The notes: generated by a model not told the origin, from the sequence alone. Positions 40,927 to 49,329 are shown, numbered from the stretch's first letter. The stretch is 64,000 nucleotides of DNA from CAZZDK01 sp964652235 (GCA_964652235.1 CAZZDK010000005.1:1-64000), one strand, 5' to 3'. Made by a program: numbers and translations.

Positions 40927-41265
40927 ATGAAACCAGCCAAACCCCAAACACAGAAATCAGCCGAAGACATCTATGCCGATGCAACGGAAGGGCGTGACAT
41001 GTCCTCCGCCGATCTTCGCTTGTTGACTGCCGGACTTACCGCCCTTCGAAAGGCGAATGAAGAACCCCTGAACAAAGTCGAATTTCAAGCTATTTGCGGC
41101 ATGATCGCCTACGTCGCACACGATCAGAAGGTCGGCGAAGACATCGTCGGCGAGATCATGACTTCTCATTTTGGAGTGGAAAGCGTAGCGGCGCTGCCCT
41201 CACGGCTTTACCAGAACGCCATAGAATATCTGGTTGATTTGCAGATAAGCAACATTATGAACTGA
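40927..41265 (+). CDS. Unknown small protein (AxEYLVxLxI family, copy 2)
   Basis: 112 residues, mostly helical, no known domain. RLLTAGLTALRKANEEPLNKVEFQAICGMIAYVAHDQKVG is followed by ALPSRLYQNAIEYLVDLQI, shared in style with the preceding protein. ATG 40927 is chosen with AAGGGTG at 40914-40920 as ribosome site; GTG 40918 is possible. Confidence 0.6.
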   Translation: MKPAKPQTQKSAEDIYADATEGRDMSSADLRLLTAGLTALRKANEEPLNKVEFQAICGMIAYVAHDQKVGEDIVGEIMTSHFGVESVAALPSRLYQNAIEYLVDLQISNIMN

Positions 41266-41274
41266 TGGTATGAA

Positions 41275-42030
41275 ATGTCAGAAGTTTATCTCATCACCGG
41301 CGCGCAAAGCAGAATGGCGCGCTCATTATTGAAGTGGTCGCGTGAGCGTCTGGCCCATGAAGCGAACGTTTCTCGCGGCACGATCCGTATCTTTGAAGAC
41401 GACCAACCCATTCGTGAATCCATCGTTCTCGACATCCATAGCGTATTTGACGCTAACGGCGTGGAATGCTGCCCGGACGGCAGCGTGAGGCCGCGCTCCG
41501 ACAACATTATGGACTTCCGAGGCATCGGCGGATGTGACCGCTTCTTTGCTGAGATTGAAAGAATGCTGAAGGAAAGAAATACAGGCATAGTCTGTCGTAT
41601 CGGAAGCCAAAAGATGCTGACGCGGGTTACGGGGCGAAACGGCATCACGAACTTCGACCGACTGGAAAACCTGAGCAAAATTGCATCGGTGCGCTGCCTG
41701 CTGCTTGACCAAAGAATTTATTTGCCGGGAAAACCGTCCTTTGAGGTCAGGGTTTATCCGGAGGTCCGCCCCAGCATAATCGCTTCCGAGTTTGCTTTTG
41801 GGGACAAGGCCACTTTTGCTATAGATCAGGACGACCGCTATAATTTCTGTCACCCAGCTTATATGGTTCTTGAGTATCCGAGCCTTGCAAAAAATATGTT
41901 TGATCATTTTGAAAAACACTGGTCTGAGGCCACACCTTACCTGCCGTCCAAAAAGGTCGCGTCGAATTTGAGCCATCGAGTACCGACCGCCGCTGACTTC
42001 GACGAGCCAAAAAGACAGGCTTGTTACTAA
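41275..42030 (+). CDS. XRE-type regulator with sensor-like domain (second)
   Basis: 251 residues. RSLLKWSRERLAHEANVSRGTIRIFEDDQ (about 17-45) is an HTH closely like that of the regulator at 39573. The remainder also parallels it, ending AYMVLEYPSLAKNMFDHFEKHW where the other has IVLHKF...YRKQFDAFW. The two are probably paralogues that arose within this island. A basic C-terminal tail of 30 residues is extra. It follows the small genes by nine bases. Confidence 0.75.
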   Translation: MSEVYLITGAQSRMARSLLKWSRERLAHEANVSRGTIRIFEDDQPIRESIVLDIHSVFDANGVECCPDGSVRPRSDNIMDFRGIGGCDRFFAEIERMLKERNTGIVCRIGSQKMLTRVTGRNGITNFDRLENLSKIASVRCLLLDQRIYLPGKPSFEVRVYPEVRPSIIASEFAFGDKATFAIDQDDRYNFCHPAYMVLEYPSLAKNMFDHFEKHWSEATPYLPSKKVASNLSHRVPTAADFDEPKRQACY

Positions 42031-42067
42031 GGCATCCTTCTTCCAAACAAAAAAACATCATTGACCT

Positions 42068-42095
42068 ATGCCGCCATTTGCGAAATTGGCGGCAT
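42068..42095 (+). terminator. Hairpin after second XRE gene
   Basis: ATGCCGCCA and TGGCGGCAT, perfect 9-bp arms around a 10-nt loop, 38 bp after the stop. No T-run follows directly, so it is a weak or Rho-assisted terminator. Confidence 0.45.
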
Positions 42096-42220
42096 GGGCT
42101 ATGTCTTCTGTTTTCTGCTCGCCCCATCATTCTAATCGCTCTGCCGGAAAGGCTTCCGACGAAGACGCCTTCACGCCGCCCCGCGTCAACGCGAACTAGC
42201 CCATTCTCAAAGAAAAAAAC

Positions 42221-42295
42221 GGCCAGAATTTTGACCGAAAAGGCCAAAAGAAAAATTCGGCCAAATTAACCGCCTGAAAACGAGCAAATTGGCCA
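42221..42295. repeat. Four GGCCA boxes upstream of an operon
   Basis: GGCCA at 42221, 42242, 42259 and 42291, three of them as GGCCAAA in an AT-rich context (for example TTCGGCCAAATT and ATTGGCCAAATT). Spacings of 21, 17 and 32 bp are near whole helical turns for two of the three. Possible binding sites for the XRE regulator encoded in the operon at 43092. Confidence 0.45.
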
Positions 42296-42337
42296 AATTC
42301 ACTCGTGGAATCGCGTGCGCAGGATATCGATACTCGC

Positions 42338-42363
42338 CTCATTGATTGAGCAACATCAATGAG
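42338..42363. promoter_or_regulatory. 9-bp inverted repeat just before operon start
   Basis: CTCATTGAT-N8-ATCAATGAG, exact arms, ending nine bases before the ATG at 42372 and covering the ribosome-binding region. It could be a repressor operator or an RNA hairpin that limits translation. The 341 bp between 42031 and 42371 holds no gene; only this repeat, the GGCCA boxes and the 42068 hairpin were seen. Confidence 0.6.
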
Positions 42364-42371
42364 AGAATTAA

Positions 42372-42668
42372 ATGGCGAACACAAACACAGCAATTGCCTT
42401 ACCTTTTGCGGAACAGCAAGAGCCAAAGGCACACCAGTCGGCGCCGGAAGCCATCGCCGTTGAAATTCTTCAAGGCAATTTCTCATCGGATGCCGAGCGC
42501 GATGCGTTTACGCAGACCGTCAAGATGCATGGGGTCACTTTCCTGTATCTCGGCAATTCCCCTCTGCCAGAGCCTTCTTCGCGCGACCTAAACACAATTG
42601 AGAGATTGGCTCGCGTGTTATCGCGTTTCTGGCCGCAGGCCTTGGTTATCGGAGGCTGCCATGAATAA
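42372..42668 (+). CDS. Unknown small protein, first gene of coupled operon
   Basis: 98 residues, no recognised domain. A Gln/Glu/Pro-rich N-terminus is followed by IAVEILQGNFSSDAERDAFTQTVKMHGVTFLYLGNSPLP, possibly a small alpha/beta fold. Its stop overlaps the next start by eight bases (ATGAATAA). Confidence 0.55.
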   Translation: MANTNTAIALPFAEQQEPKAHQSAPEAIAVEILQGNFSSDAERDAFTQTVKMHGVTFLYLGNSPLPEPSSRDLNTIERLARVLSRFWPQALVIGGCHE

Positions 42669-43095
42669 GAACGAACAAATGCGCCTCTGCCTCATGCTGG
42701 CGTTTCAAAGCATGATTTCGCAGGGCGAGAACGCCAAATCAAAAGAAGCCGCCCAGCGAATTGTCGCCCTAGCCAGACTTATGGACGAGTTTTGCGATCT
42801 GCACCTTAAACAAACATTCCCCGAAAAGACTATCGAGCTTGCCGAAGACAAGTGGACAACAAAGATCGACGCCGCGCTCAACATGCATATTGAAGATCTG
42901 CAAAAGCGCGAAGAAACGCAATTGCCCGAAGATCGGGAAACCCTCATCCAATTTTATGATCGTCTCCAGCAGCGCAAGTCGCGCCAGAAACAATGGCTGT
43001 TCTATGCGGAAGCTTCGACGGAACAATTGGCCGATCTGGTGCTGAAATATCTCGACGAGGAAATCGAGGACAGAAAAGCGGGAGGGTATCAATGA
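42661..43095 (+). CDS. Unknown helical protein
   Basis: 144 residues, strongly helical and charged (KEAAQRIVALARLMDEFCDLHLKQ, DRLQQRKSRQKQWLFYAEASTEQLADLVLKYLDEEI). No domain recognised. ATG 42661 is chosen for the GGAGG upstream and the eight-base overlap with the previous gene. Its stop overlaps the XRE start (ATGA). Confidence 0.58.
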   Translation: MNKNEQMRLCLMLAFQSMISQGENAKSKEAAQRIVALARLMDEFCDLHLKQTFPEKTIELAEDKWTTKIDAALNMHIEDLQKREETQLPEDRETLIQFYDRLQQRKSRQKQWLFYAEASTEQLADLVLKYLDEEIEDRKAGGYQ

Positions 43096-43463
43096 CCCCT
43101 GCAAATCCAATCGTATCCAACAGCATGCCATCGACATTCCGTTTCGCAACGATCACACCCGAACAGATGCGGGCCGCCAGAGGCTTGTTGGGCTGGTCAC
43201 GCAATAAGCTTGGTCAAAAGGCTGGCACGTCTGCGGAAACGATCAAAAACATAGAACATGGGGTCTATTCGCCGAAAAAGGAAACTCTCGCGGCAATTGT
43301 CGAAACATTCCTGCGCAACGGCATCCAATTCGTCCATTACGAGACGCTTGTCACGGTTCCCACAGGAAACGATGCCGCAGGCGAGCTGCAGGCCCTTTCT
43401 TATGCCGGAGCGGTTCGCGTGACCCCCTTCGTTCCAGAAATTAAGGAGGAAGGCCGTGATTAA
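43092..43463 (+). CDS. Small XRE-family regulator
   Basis: 123 residues. The HTH ITPEQMRAARGLLGWSRNKLGQKAGTSAETIKNIEHGVYSPKKETLAAIVETFLRNGIQF (about 17-77) is of the short alphaproteobacterial XRE type; the rest is a small tail. GGAGGG at 43081-43086 fits the ATG at 43092. As part of the operon it probably autoregulates through sites at 42221-42363. Confidence 0.8.
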   Translation: MTPANPIVSNSMPSTFRFATITPEQMRAARGLLGWSRNKLGQKAGTSAETIKNIEHGVYSPKKETLAAIVETFLRNGIQFVHYETLVTVPTGNDAAGELQALSYAGAVRVTPFVPEIKEEGRD

Positions 43464-43728
43464 AGCAAACAAGCATCGCTGCATAGTCGATCAGATCACG
43501 ACAAAAACGGATAAGAAATTCGAACCCGTCGCCCGCATGGCCGACATGATTGTCGAGATGACATTGGAAACGGGCACATGCGAACAGCAAGACCTTCTTG
43601 CCGAAGGTTTCTCACGCCAGGACATCACGACCATTTGGCACTTCGCCAACGCATTGGCAGCCATTGAAATCAAGTGCCGCGCAAACGGCATCGGTTTCTC
43701 TTATGAACGGGAGACCCGTTATGCCTAA
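43456..43728 (+). CDS. Unknown small protein (GTG start)
   Basis: 90 residues, no known domain. The middle (VARMADMIVEMTLETGTCEQQDLLAEGFSRQDITTIWHFANALA) looks helical and could be a small helix-turn-helix-like fold. GTG 43456 overlaps the upstream stop by eight bases (GTGATTAA) and has AAGGAGG upstream. Confidence 0.58.
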   Translation: MIKANKHRCIVDQITTKTDKKFEPVARMADMIVEMTLETGTCEQQDLLAEGFSRQDITTIWHFANALAAIEIKCRANGIGFSYERETRYA

Positions 43729-44233
43729 AGTATCCTCCGAATTGCTACGGATCGACCCACAGGACGAAAGCGATCCCAAGTACGTTAAAGTCCTCGTCTT
43801 TGACGATCAGAACCGCGTGCTGACAGTCAAAAGCGGGAACCGTTTTGTCCTACCTGGCGGACGCGTGGAGTGGGACGACGACGATGCCGAGGCCGCCGCA
43901 CGACGCGAGGCATTTGAGGCCGCGAACATCGCCCTCGGCCCCATGAGGCCCGTAACGATTATCAAGACAAAAGATCATGACGGCCAAATCGCTCAAACCA
44001 TCGTCTTTGTCGCAAGAATGACAGGTGAAGGAGCCACTTGTCCTGGGCAACAGCAAGCCCACCGCTTTATGAGCAAAGAAACGTTTTTCAGAACATCCGG
44101 CGGGCAAAGCGACCTTGTCCGGTCGTTGGTCGATACTGCCCATCGGATCCTGATCTCAGAGGAAATCAAGGATGAGCACGAGGAAACGACATTATGCGGA
44201 AGAGAAAAATACAACAGCCGATCGCTACTTTAA
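43721..44233 (+). CDS. Nudix-like protein with degenerate Nudix box
   Basis: 170 residues. YVKVLVFDDQNRVLTVKSGNRFVLPGGRVEWDDDDAEAAARREAFEAANI has the layout of a Nudix hydrolase, but the box GX5EX7REUXEEXGU is altered: the first Glu is Asp, the EE pair reads EA and the Gly is Asn. Metal-dependent hydrolysis may be lost or changed. The C-terminal 30 residues are polar and charged. It overlaps the previous gene by eight bases (ATGCCTAA). Confidence 0.72.
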   Translation: MPKVSSELLRIDPQDESDPKYVKVLVFDDQNRVLTVKSGNRFVLPGGRVEWDDDDAEAAARREAFEAANIALGPMRPVTIIKTKDHDGQIAQTIVFVARMTGEGATCPGQQQAHRFMSKETFFRTSGGQSDLVRSLVDTAHRILISEEIKDEHEETTLCGREKYNSRSLL

Positions 44234-44291
44234 AGGAAACGGGTTCAAGCGAGAGAATTTCAACGAGAAAACTGAGGAAAGGATATAAGTT

Positions 44292-45257
44292 ATGGCGATA
44301 GAGAAACTTCAAGCAATCAAGGATTATGACGCGCTAAACGTTAGCAGGGTTATTTATCCCGACTACCAGTGCAATTGCACCAAGGCGTGGACGGGGTCGG
44401 ATCAGTTGGTCGTTTTCAAAGCGTCAAAGATGGGCATAGAAAAAATCTATGAAGGAGAGAACCATCCCGAAATTGAAAAAACAGTTTCGGTTCTAGCCCG
44501 TCTTGCCGGGGCGGAAATTACAGATAAAGTCATCGTCGCCGGAGGACACACGGTCGTTAATTTGAAGGACAGATTTAACGTTGGACAGGAAGTCGTAAAA
44601 TCCGCCGATTTGGCGCTTGGGCTGATCGCGCATTTGCAGGAAGAGTTCGGGAAACGAGCTGAGTTCTTTGTGCCGCTGAACGACTTCTACATGGAAAAAG
44701 ATGCCGGAACCGATGAGGGCAACGCGAACGCTTACAGGAAAGAAGCTGTTTCGCCATACATCATCCCTCCACAAATCAACGATTTGTTGCTCCGCTATTC
44801 CGCAAGGCTGGGCAGACAGATTGACCTGCATTACTGCAGCGAAAAAAACATGGCTGATCGGTTCAAGCGGCACATCAAGAGCAAAAAGAAAGACGGGAAC
44901 GGCCAGTTCGTTAAGAACGGCAATGATTGGGAAATGGTCGTGGGGAACGAGCGGATTGTCGTCTTAACAAACGACAAACCCAACTGTGCCGCAGGCAATG
45001 CCGCGACATTGCGAGCCATCCGGTACGATATCGCCAACAACAAAGTGAAGGACAAGTTCACTTCGCACATCGGCATCTATCCGCTTTGTTCCATAGACAA
45101 CGTTTTGGACGGGCATAAGCTTGCGACAGCGTTTTATGGTCTTGATTTGCCAACGTACTTTGCCTTCTGCGGTAAGTCCTGCTTCGACATCGAGACGAGA
45201 CGCCCGGACAGGGTTGGAACCAAGAAAGATGTCAAACCGTTGGAGTTCGTTCGTTAA
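44292..45257 (+). CDS. Unknown 321-residue protein
   Basis: I recognise no family. Noteworthy are a CNC pair near residue 28, IVAGGHTVVNLKDRFNVG near 85, an acidic VPLNDFYMEKDAG, a Lys-rich loop HIKSKKKDGNGQF, and Cys residues in the last 60 positions (YPLCSID, FCGKSCFDIETRRPDR). Alternating beta and alpha patterns suggest an enzyme, perhaps metal-binding. No signal or membrane segment. GAGGAAAGGAT upstream supports the ATG at 44292. It lies between the Nudix-like and MBL-fold genes. Confidence 0.6.
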   Translation: MAIEKLQAIKDYDALNVSRVIYPDYQCNCTKAWTGSDQLVVFKASKMGIEKIYEGENHPEIEKTVSVLARLAGAEITDKVIVAGGHTVVNLKDRFNVGQEVVKSADLALGLIAHLQEEFGKRAEFFVPLNDFYMEKDAGTDEGNANAYRKEAVSPYIIPPQINDLLLRYSARLGRQIDLHYCSEKNMADRFKRHIKSKKKDGNGQFVKNGNDWEMVVGNERIVVLTNDKPNCAAGNAATLRAIRYDIANNKVKDKFTSHIGIYPLCSIDNVLDGHKLATAFYGLDLPTYFAFCGKSCFDIETRRPDRVGTKKDVKPLEFVR

Positions 45258-45319
45258 AGCGTTGTCATTTGGCAGGAGGAATCTTACGCTTGCTTTGTTG
45301 TTACAGAAAGGCTGCAAAC

Positions 45320-46030
45320 ATGGACATTAAGTTGCTCGCGGTTGGATCAAGGCCTTGGGAACTTTGGCTGGGCTATTGGGGGCTGTCGTATCTTGTCGAC
45401 GGGACGATCCTCTTCGATACCTTCGCCAACTATCGCATGCTGGAGTGGAAGTTTCGCAAGTCGCAGGTCGATCCTTCGGCAATTCAGTCCGTCGTTCTTT
45501 CGCACGATCATTGGGATCATGCAGGTGGGCTGTGGGCATTTCTTGAAAAGCATCCCGGCGTTGACGTTTATCTTCCGGCAACAGCTAAGGATGCCGTCAA
45601 ACGTCGTGTCATCGCTGCCGGAGGCAATCTCATCGACGCGCCGGGGATCAAAACGCTGAAAGAGAACATCCTGCTTTCCGAAGAGATGATCGGCACGTTC
45701 AATGGGAAGTCCGTTGCAGAGCAGTTTATCATGATAAAGGCCGAAAAGGGTCTTGTCGTTTTGGTTGGCTGTTCTCACCCCGGTATCGTTGCCATCGTCA
45801 GAAAGGCAAAAGAAACGTTTGGCTCGCCCATTTACGGCGTCATCGGAGGCCTTCATCTTATGCATGCCAAGACGGACGAAATCTATGCCTGCGCCAACGA
45901 GTTAAAAAACGAAGGAATAAGGATGGTCTCGCCGACACATTGCACGGGAAGAAAGGCTGAAAGGGTTTTTCGGGGCGTTTTTGGGAAAGGTTTCGCTTCC
46001 TCTCGCGAGGGCAGCGTGCTCGCTCTTTGA
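45320..46030 (+). CDS. MBL-fold metallohydrolase (COG1237-like)
   Basis: 236 residues with metal motif SHDHWDHAGGLW (HxHxDH), VVLVGCSHPGIVAIV and IGGLHLMHAK, which are the marks of the MBL branch named for a pterin ribofuranosyl-aminobenzene enzyme (COG1237). That old name is not a proven function for most members. ATG 45320 precedes the first strand MDIKLLAVG. It closes the operon that begins at 42372. Confidence 0.82.
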   Translation: MDIKLLAVGSRPWELWLGYWGLSYLVDGTILFDTFANYRMLEWKFRKSQVDPSAIQSVVLSHDHWDHAGGLWAFLEKHPGVDVYLPATAKDAVKRRVIAAGGNLIDAPGIKTLKENILLSEEMIGTFNGKSVAEQFIMIKAEKGLVVLVGCSHPGIVAIVRKAKETFGSPIYGVIGGLHLMHAKTDEIYACANELKNEGIRMVSPTHCTGRKAERVFRGVFGKGFASSREGSVLAL

Positions 46031-46183
46031 GACCGAACTTCCCAATTTGGGAAGGCGCGAAAAAATGGACGGAGAATGGTGAGAAGGAGCAATCCGATGG
46101 AAAGAAACGACTTTAAGCCGTTAACATCAATTCTTTCGAGAGGAAATTGATACCTAATATTCATGCATATATAGATAAATCAA

Positions 46184-46330
46184 TGCGTTAACTATGTTTT
46201 CTCGTTGATGTCAGCGTGACAAATGGTGTAGAAGCATTGAGTTTTCAGGGCATAATTTTGAGCAATTAATCGCTGCATTTTGCGAACGAAGATTTCGTTG
46301 ATCAAAACGATCCGAAATCATGCAACCAAC
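46184..46330 (+). repeat. Duplicated leader, copy A
   Basis: About 145 bp that recurs before the gene at 48217. Shared parts: GCGTTAAC-ATGTTTT-TCGTTGA, CAAATGGTGTA, TTTTGAG-ATTAAT-GCTGC and CGAAGATTTCGTTGATCAA-CGATCCGAAATCA. It contains the palindrome AACGAA-GAT-TTCGTT (46285-46299). Its end is about 20 bp before the HD-protein start. No gene is seen between 46031 and 46351; the 46031-46183 part shows nothing further. Confidence 0.75.
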
Positions 46331-46351
46331 CGGAATGTCGAAGGTCAGAAT

Positions 46352-47947
46352 ATGTTGCGAACCACATTTTTTGATCCCCTTACTGGAGATCCTGAGGGGC
46401 TGAATTTCGATTATTCTTTTCACAAACTAAATGAACTGCTTGTTCAGTTAATTCACACGCAAGCCATGCAACGCATGGCATCGGTAAGCCAGCTAAGCTT
46501 TACCCACTTTTCCTTTCCAGGGGAATACAGCCGTTTTTCGCACATGCTCCAAGCCGCTCTTTTGGGCTACACGGCAATGGATAAGTTCAAGGCGAGCATC
46601 GAACTTGAAAAAAACACAAACGAACATTTTCCAGAAGTATTCGACCAACGCATGGCCGATGCCGTTGTTATCGCCTTATTACTCCATGATATAGGTCATC
46701 CCCCATTTAGCCATACGTTTGAAAATATAATGCGTGCTCTGGGGCAAAATTTTCATCATGAAGAATGGACAAACAAACTTATCAAAGAGGATAGGCAAAT
46801 CCAAAGGCTTCTTGCCGATTACGTTGAGCGCAATCCGATGTATGGAAAGCCGTTCTTGGACGAATATGGTTGCAGCTTTCAAACAATGATCGTCGATCTC
46901 ATAATGGAAAAACGTCCCGTCATAACGAGAGTAGTCGACGGCAAAACTTTCTATTCGAGCATTTATCAAAACGCTGTTAGCGGCACCATCGACTGTGATC
47001 GACTGGCGTTTGTGCCCACGGACAGGGCTCGCACCGAAGTCTACCCCGGCAAACAAAGCTATTCTAATAGCCAAATTCTGGATCATATGGGGGCCGGGCT
47101 TTTGTCGCTTGATGGGTATAAACATCCTATCGTTATTCCTGTATTTGATCGTTCCGCCATTAAACAGATAGCCGCCTTTTTAAGATCGTGGCTTCTGCAA
47201 TATAAGAACGTGTATTATCCTTCTGCCGGATGTTCTGCTGAAGCTATGACACGGCCTATTCTAGCCGCCTTCCTTTCTTACGCTAAAGGTGAACGCAATG
47301 AACCGCTAACGCCAACGTTGACTCGAGGCAACCAAGAATTTGAGAAGAACCCTTTGTTTCGTTTTCTTTCGAACCCGTCCACGGAGAATTATCTGACACT
47401 GGACGATAGAGCCATAATCAGCGTTATCGAAGATATATCTCAACAAGGATATGACGTAACCCTTAAAGGGCTGGCTCGCGATATCCTTCGTCACGATCTC
47501 TGGTCAAGCATCGACCTTCACAAACTCGCTCTGACGAACGATGATCGGAGATATCTTTTCAAAGAATTGCAACACTTGTCAGTTGGCGATGGAAATATTC
47601 TTGAAGCTGGAAAAGACTTTGTGATTGATGAGAAAAAAGAAAAATACATACCTCAAGAACAAAAGCCAACTTTGGAAAATCTTCACAAAATTGTATGGGT
47701 ATTCGACGACACAGGCAAACCACGACCACTTCATGAAGTTTCAGCGACTTTGCTTGGTGCGGTGCCAGTGAAGAAAGTTTTTATTCACGCGAAAAACGAA
47801 ATTATTGTGCGGCTGACCCAATATCTAACCGAACAATTTGAATGCGGATGTCCGCATTTATCTCAGAGAATTTTCACCAACAACCCAGAGAGATTCGAAA
47901 GAGCTAACGGAATCGGCATGAATTCAGCAAGGCCATTTGTGACCTGA
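46352..47947 (+). CDS. SAMHD1-like HD phosphohydrolase
   Basis: 531 residues. The HD motif is complete: SRFSHMLQAALLG (His64), ALLLHDIGHPPFSHTFE (HD at 112-113, His121), HHEEW near 135, and TIDCDRLAFVPTDR holding the last Asp. The HPPFSH stretch and long helical C-terminus place it near SAMHD1/dGTPase-type dNTP triphosphohydrolases. Such enzymes limit phage growth in some bacteria. ATG 46352 lies right after the duplicated leader. The C-terminal 150 residues are unlike dGTPase and may bind a partner or nucleic acid. Confidence 0.8.
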   Translation: MLRTTFFDPLTGDPEGLNFDYSFHKLNELLVQLIHTQAMQRMASVSQLSFTHFSFPGEYSRFSHMLQAALLGYTAMDKFKASIELEKNTNEHFPEVFDQRMADAVVIALLLHDIGHPPFSHTFENIMRALGQNFHHEEWTNKLIKEDRQIQRLLADYVERNPMYGKPFLDEYGCSFQTMIVDLIMEKRPVITRVVDGKTFYSSIYQNAVSGTIDCDRLAFVPTDRARTEVYPGKQSYSNSQILDHMGAGLLSLDGYKHPIVIPVFDRSAIKQIAAFLRSWLLQYKNVYYPSAGCSAEAMTRPILAAFLSYAKGERNEPLTPTLTRGNQEFEKNPLFRFLSNPSTENYLTLDDRAIISVIEDISQQGYDVTLKGLARDILRHDLWSSIDLHKLALTNDDRRYLFKELQHLSVGDGNILEAGKDFVIDEKKEKYIPQEQKPTLENLHKIVWVFDDTGKPRPLHEVSATLLGAVPVKKVFIHAKNEIIVRLTQYLTEQFECGCPHLSQRIFTNNPERFERANGIGMNSARPFVT

Positions 47948-48049
47948 TCCCAACCAATGAAAATCAAGAATCAGGAGTTTTTTTAGAAACGGGGGCTGTT
48001 GAGATGTCTAAAACGGGGGGAAGCAAAAGCAAATCAGCTATGCACATCA

Positions 48050-48190
48050 AGGCGTTAACCATGTTTTTTCGTTGAGGCCAGTGTGGCAAATGGTGTAAAA
48101 AGCTCGGGAGCAGGACAAGATTTTTTGAGTGATTAATTGCTGCGAAATATCGGCGAAGATTTCGTTGATCAACGATCCGAAATCACACAA
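48050..48190 (+). repeat. Duplicated leader, copy B
   Basis: Second copy of the 46184-46330 leader, ending 26 bp before the glycosyltransferase start. It carries TTAACCAT (48055-48062) and a perfect CGTTGATCAACG palindrome where copy A has two extra A. The 269 bp between genes contain nothing else recognisable. Confidence 0.75.
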
Positions 48191-48216
48191 CTAAACGGTA
48201 CGATAAAGGACTGAAC

Positions 48217-49329
48217 ATGCATATATGTCTTGGTGTTTGTGGCATAGGAAAAGGACATTCGAGCAGGCAGCTGCAACTTGCAACGGAGCTTAAGGCCTGC
48301 GGCCATGAGCTTACTGTGTTGGGATATGGGGAAGCTATAGATGTATTTCGAGCCAATGGCTTTCCGATACGAGAGATTTGGCATCCCTATACGGGAGAAG
48401 GCAAAGGTTGGGCACAGATTAAGCATATGGTGAAATATAACTATAGCCGCGCAGTCCCTGGCTTGGTTCGTGATATTTCTGTTTTATTCAAATTAGCAAA
48501 GGGCAACTATCCTGACCTATTCGTTTCTGATTATGAGCCGGTGAGCGCACGCTTCGCTTATCTTAGAAACAAGCCGTTAATTTTATTCAATCAACACGGA
48601 AAGTTTCGGCATTGGCCATTTGCCCCCATAGATTCTTTTAATGCCGAAGGAGAAAAGAACAGGCTTGAGTTGTTTTTTCCTAAGTTTACGAAAAGTTTCG
48701 TTGTCTCTCTATTTCCTCTTCCGAAACATACGGATGAAAGGATAGACGTTGTCCCTCCGCCTATTCCTAGCGAGTTAAGAAGCGGAGAAACCACAACGAC
48801 AAATAACATTGTTGTGTATTTTTCGCAGCACCCAGATAGAAATACTGCCCAGAGTTTAGAGGAGATGTGCGGAATTTTCTCTTCAGAACCAAAATACAAT
48901 TTTATTGTGTATACTAAGCAAAATATAGATGACAAGCGTTACGGCAACGTTAGGTTTAAGAAACCGAGCAGAACGGAGTTCATACAGGATCTAAAATCCT
49001 GTGGTGGAGCCATCTCAACCGCAGGCTTTACGCTGATTTCTGAAATACTGTTTTTGGGCAAGCCGATTTTTTGTATTCCTTTGCCAAACTTCGATCAAGT
49101 GTACTGCTCAAAATATATTGCGGAGCAAGGCTTCGGATCTACAGACAGAATGCTTACAGAAAACAACCTCCGGATGTTCCTAGAAAACCTCGGTTCGTAT
49201 CGAAACAATATGAAGAACGTTCGGAACTTCTTTGACCAAAAAGATCCTATCAAAACGGTAGTCGGGTATATCGAAGGAATAAAGCACGATAGCCGCCTAC
49301 CTAGGTACAACTTAGCAAGGAGCCCATAA
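48217..49329 (+). CDS. GT-B glycosyltransferase, MurG/MJ1255-like
   Basis: 370 residues. The N-terminus MHICLGVCGIGKGHSSRQLQLATELKACGHELTVLGYGEA has the Gly-rich acceptor loop of MurG-related enzymes. LFVSDYEPVSARFAYLRNKPLILFNQHG and the donor loop CGGAISTAGFTLISEILFLGKPIFCIPLPNFDQVYCSKY follow. It could transfer a sugar to a lipid, nucleoside or peptide acceptor. AT-rich composition. First gene of a co-directional run; the radical SAM gene begins immediately after its stop. Confidence 0.78.
   Translation: MHICLGVCGIGKGHSSRQLQLATELKACGHELTVLGYGEAIDVFRANGFPIREIWHPYTGEGKGWAQIKHMVKYNYSRAVPGLVRDISVLFKLAKGNYPDLFVSDYEPVSARFAYLRNKPLILFNQHGKFRHWPFAPIDSFNAEGEKNRLELFFPKFTKSFVVSLFPLPKHTDERIDVVPPPIPSELRSGETTTTNNIVVYFSQHPDRNTAQSLEEMCGIFSSEPKYNFIVYTKQNIDDKRYGNVRFKKPSRTEFIQDLKSCGGAISTAGFTLISEILFLGKPIFCIPLPNFDQVYCSKYIAEQGFGSTDRMLTENNLRMFLENLGSYRNNMKNVRNFFDQKDPIKTVVGYIEGIKHDSRLPRYNLARSP

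Noticed and set aside
45320..46030. Beta-lactamase reading of the MBL-fold gene
   Set aside because: No signal peptide, and the GCSHPGI and GGLHL motifs match the COG1237 branch, not beta-lactamases.
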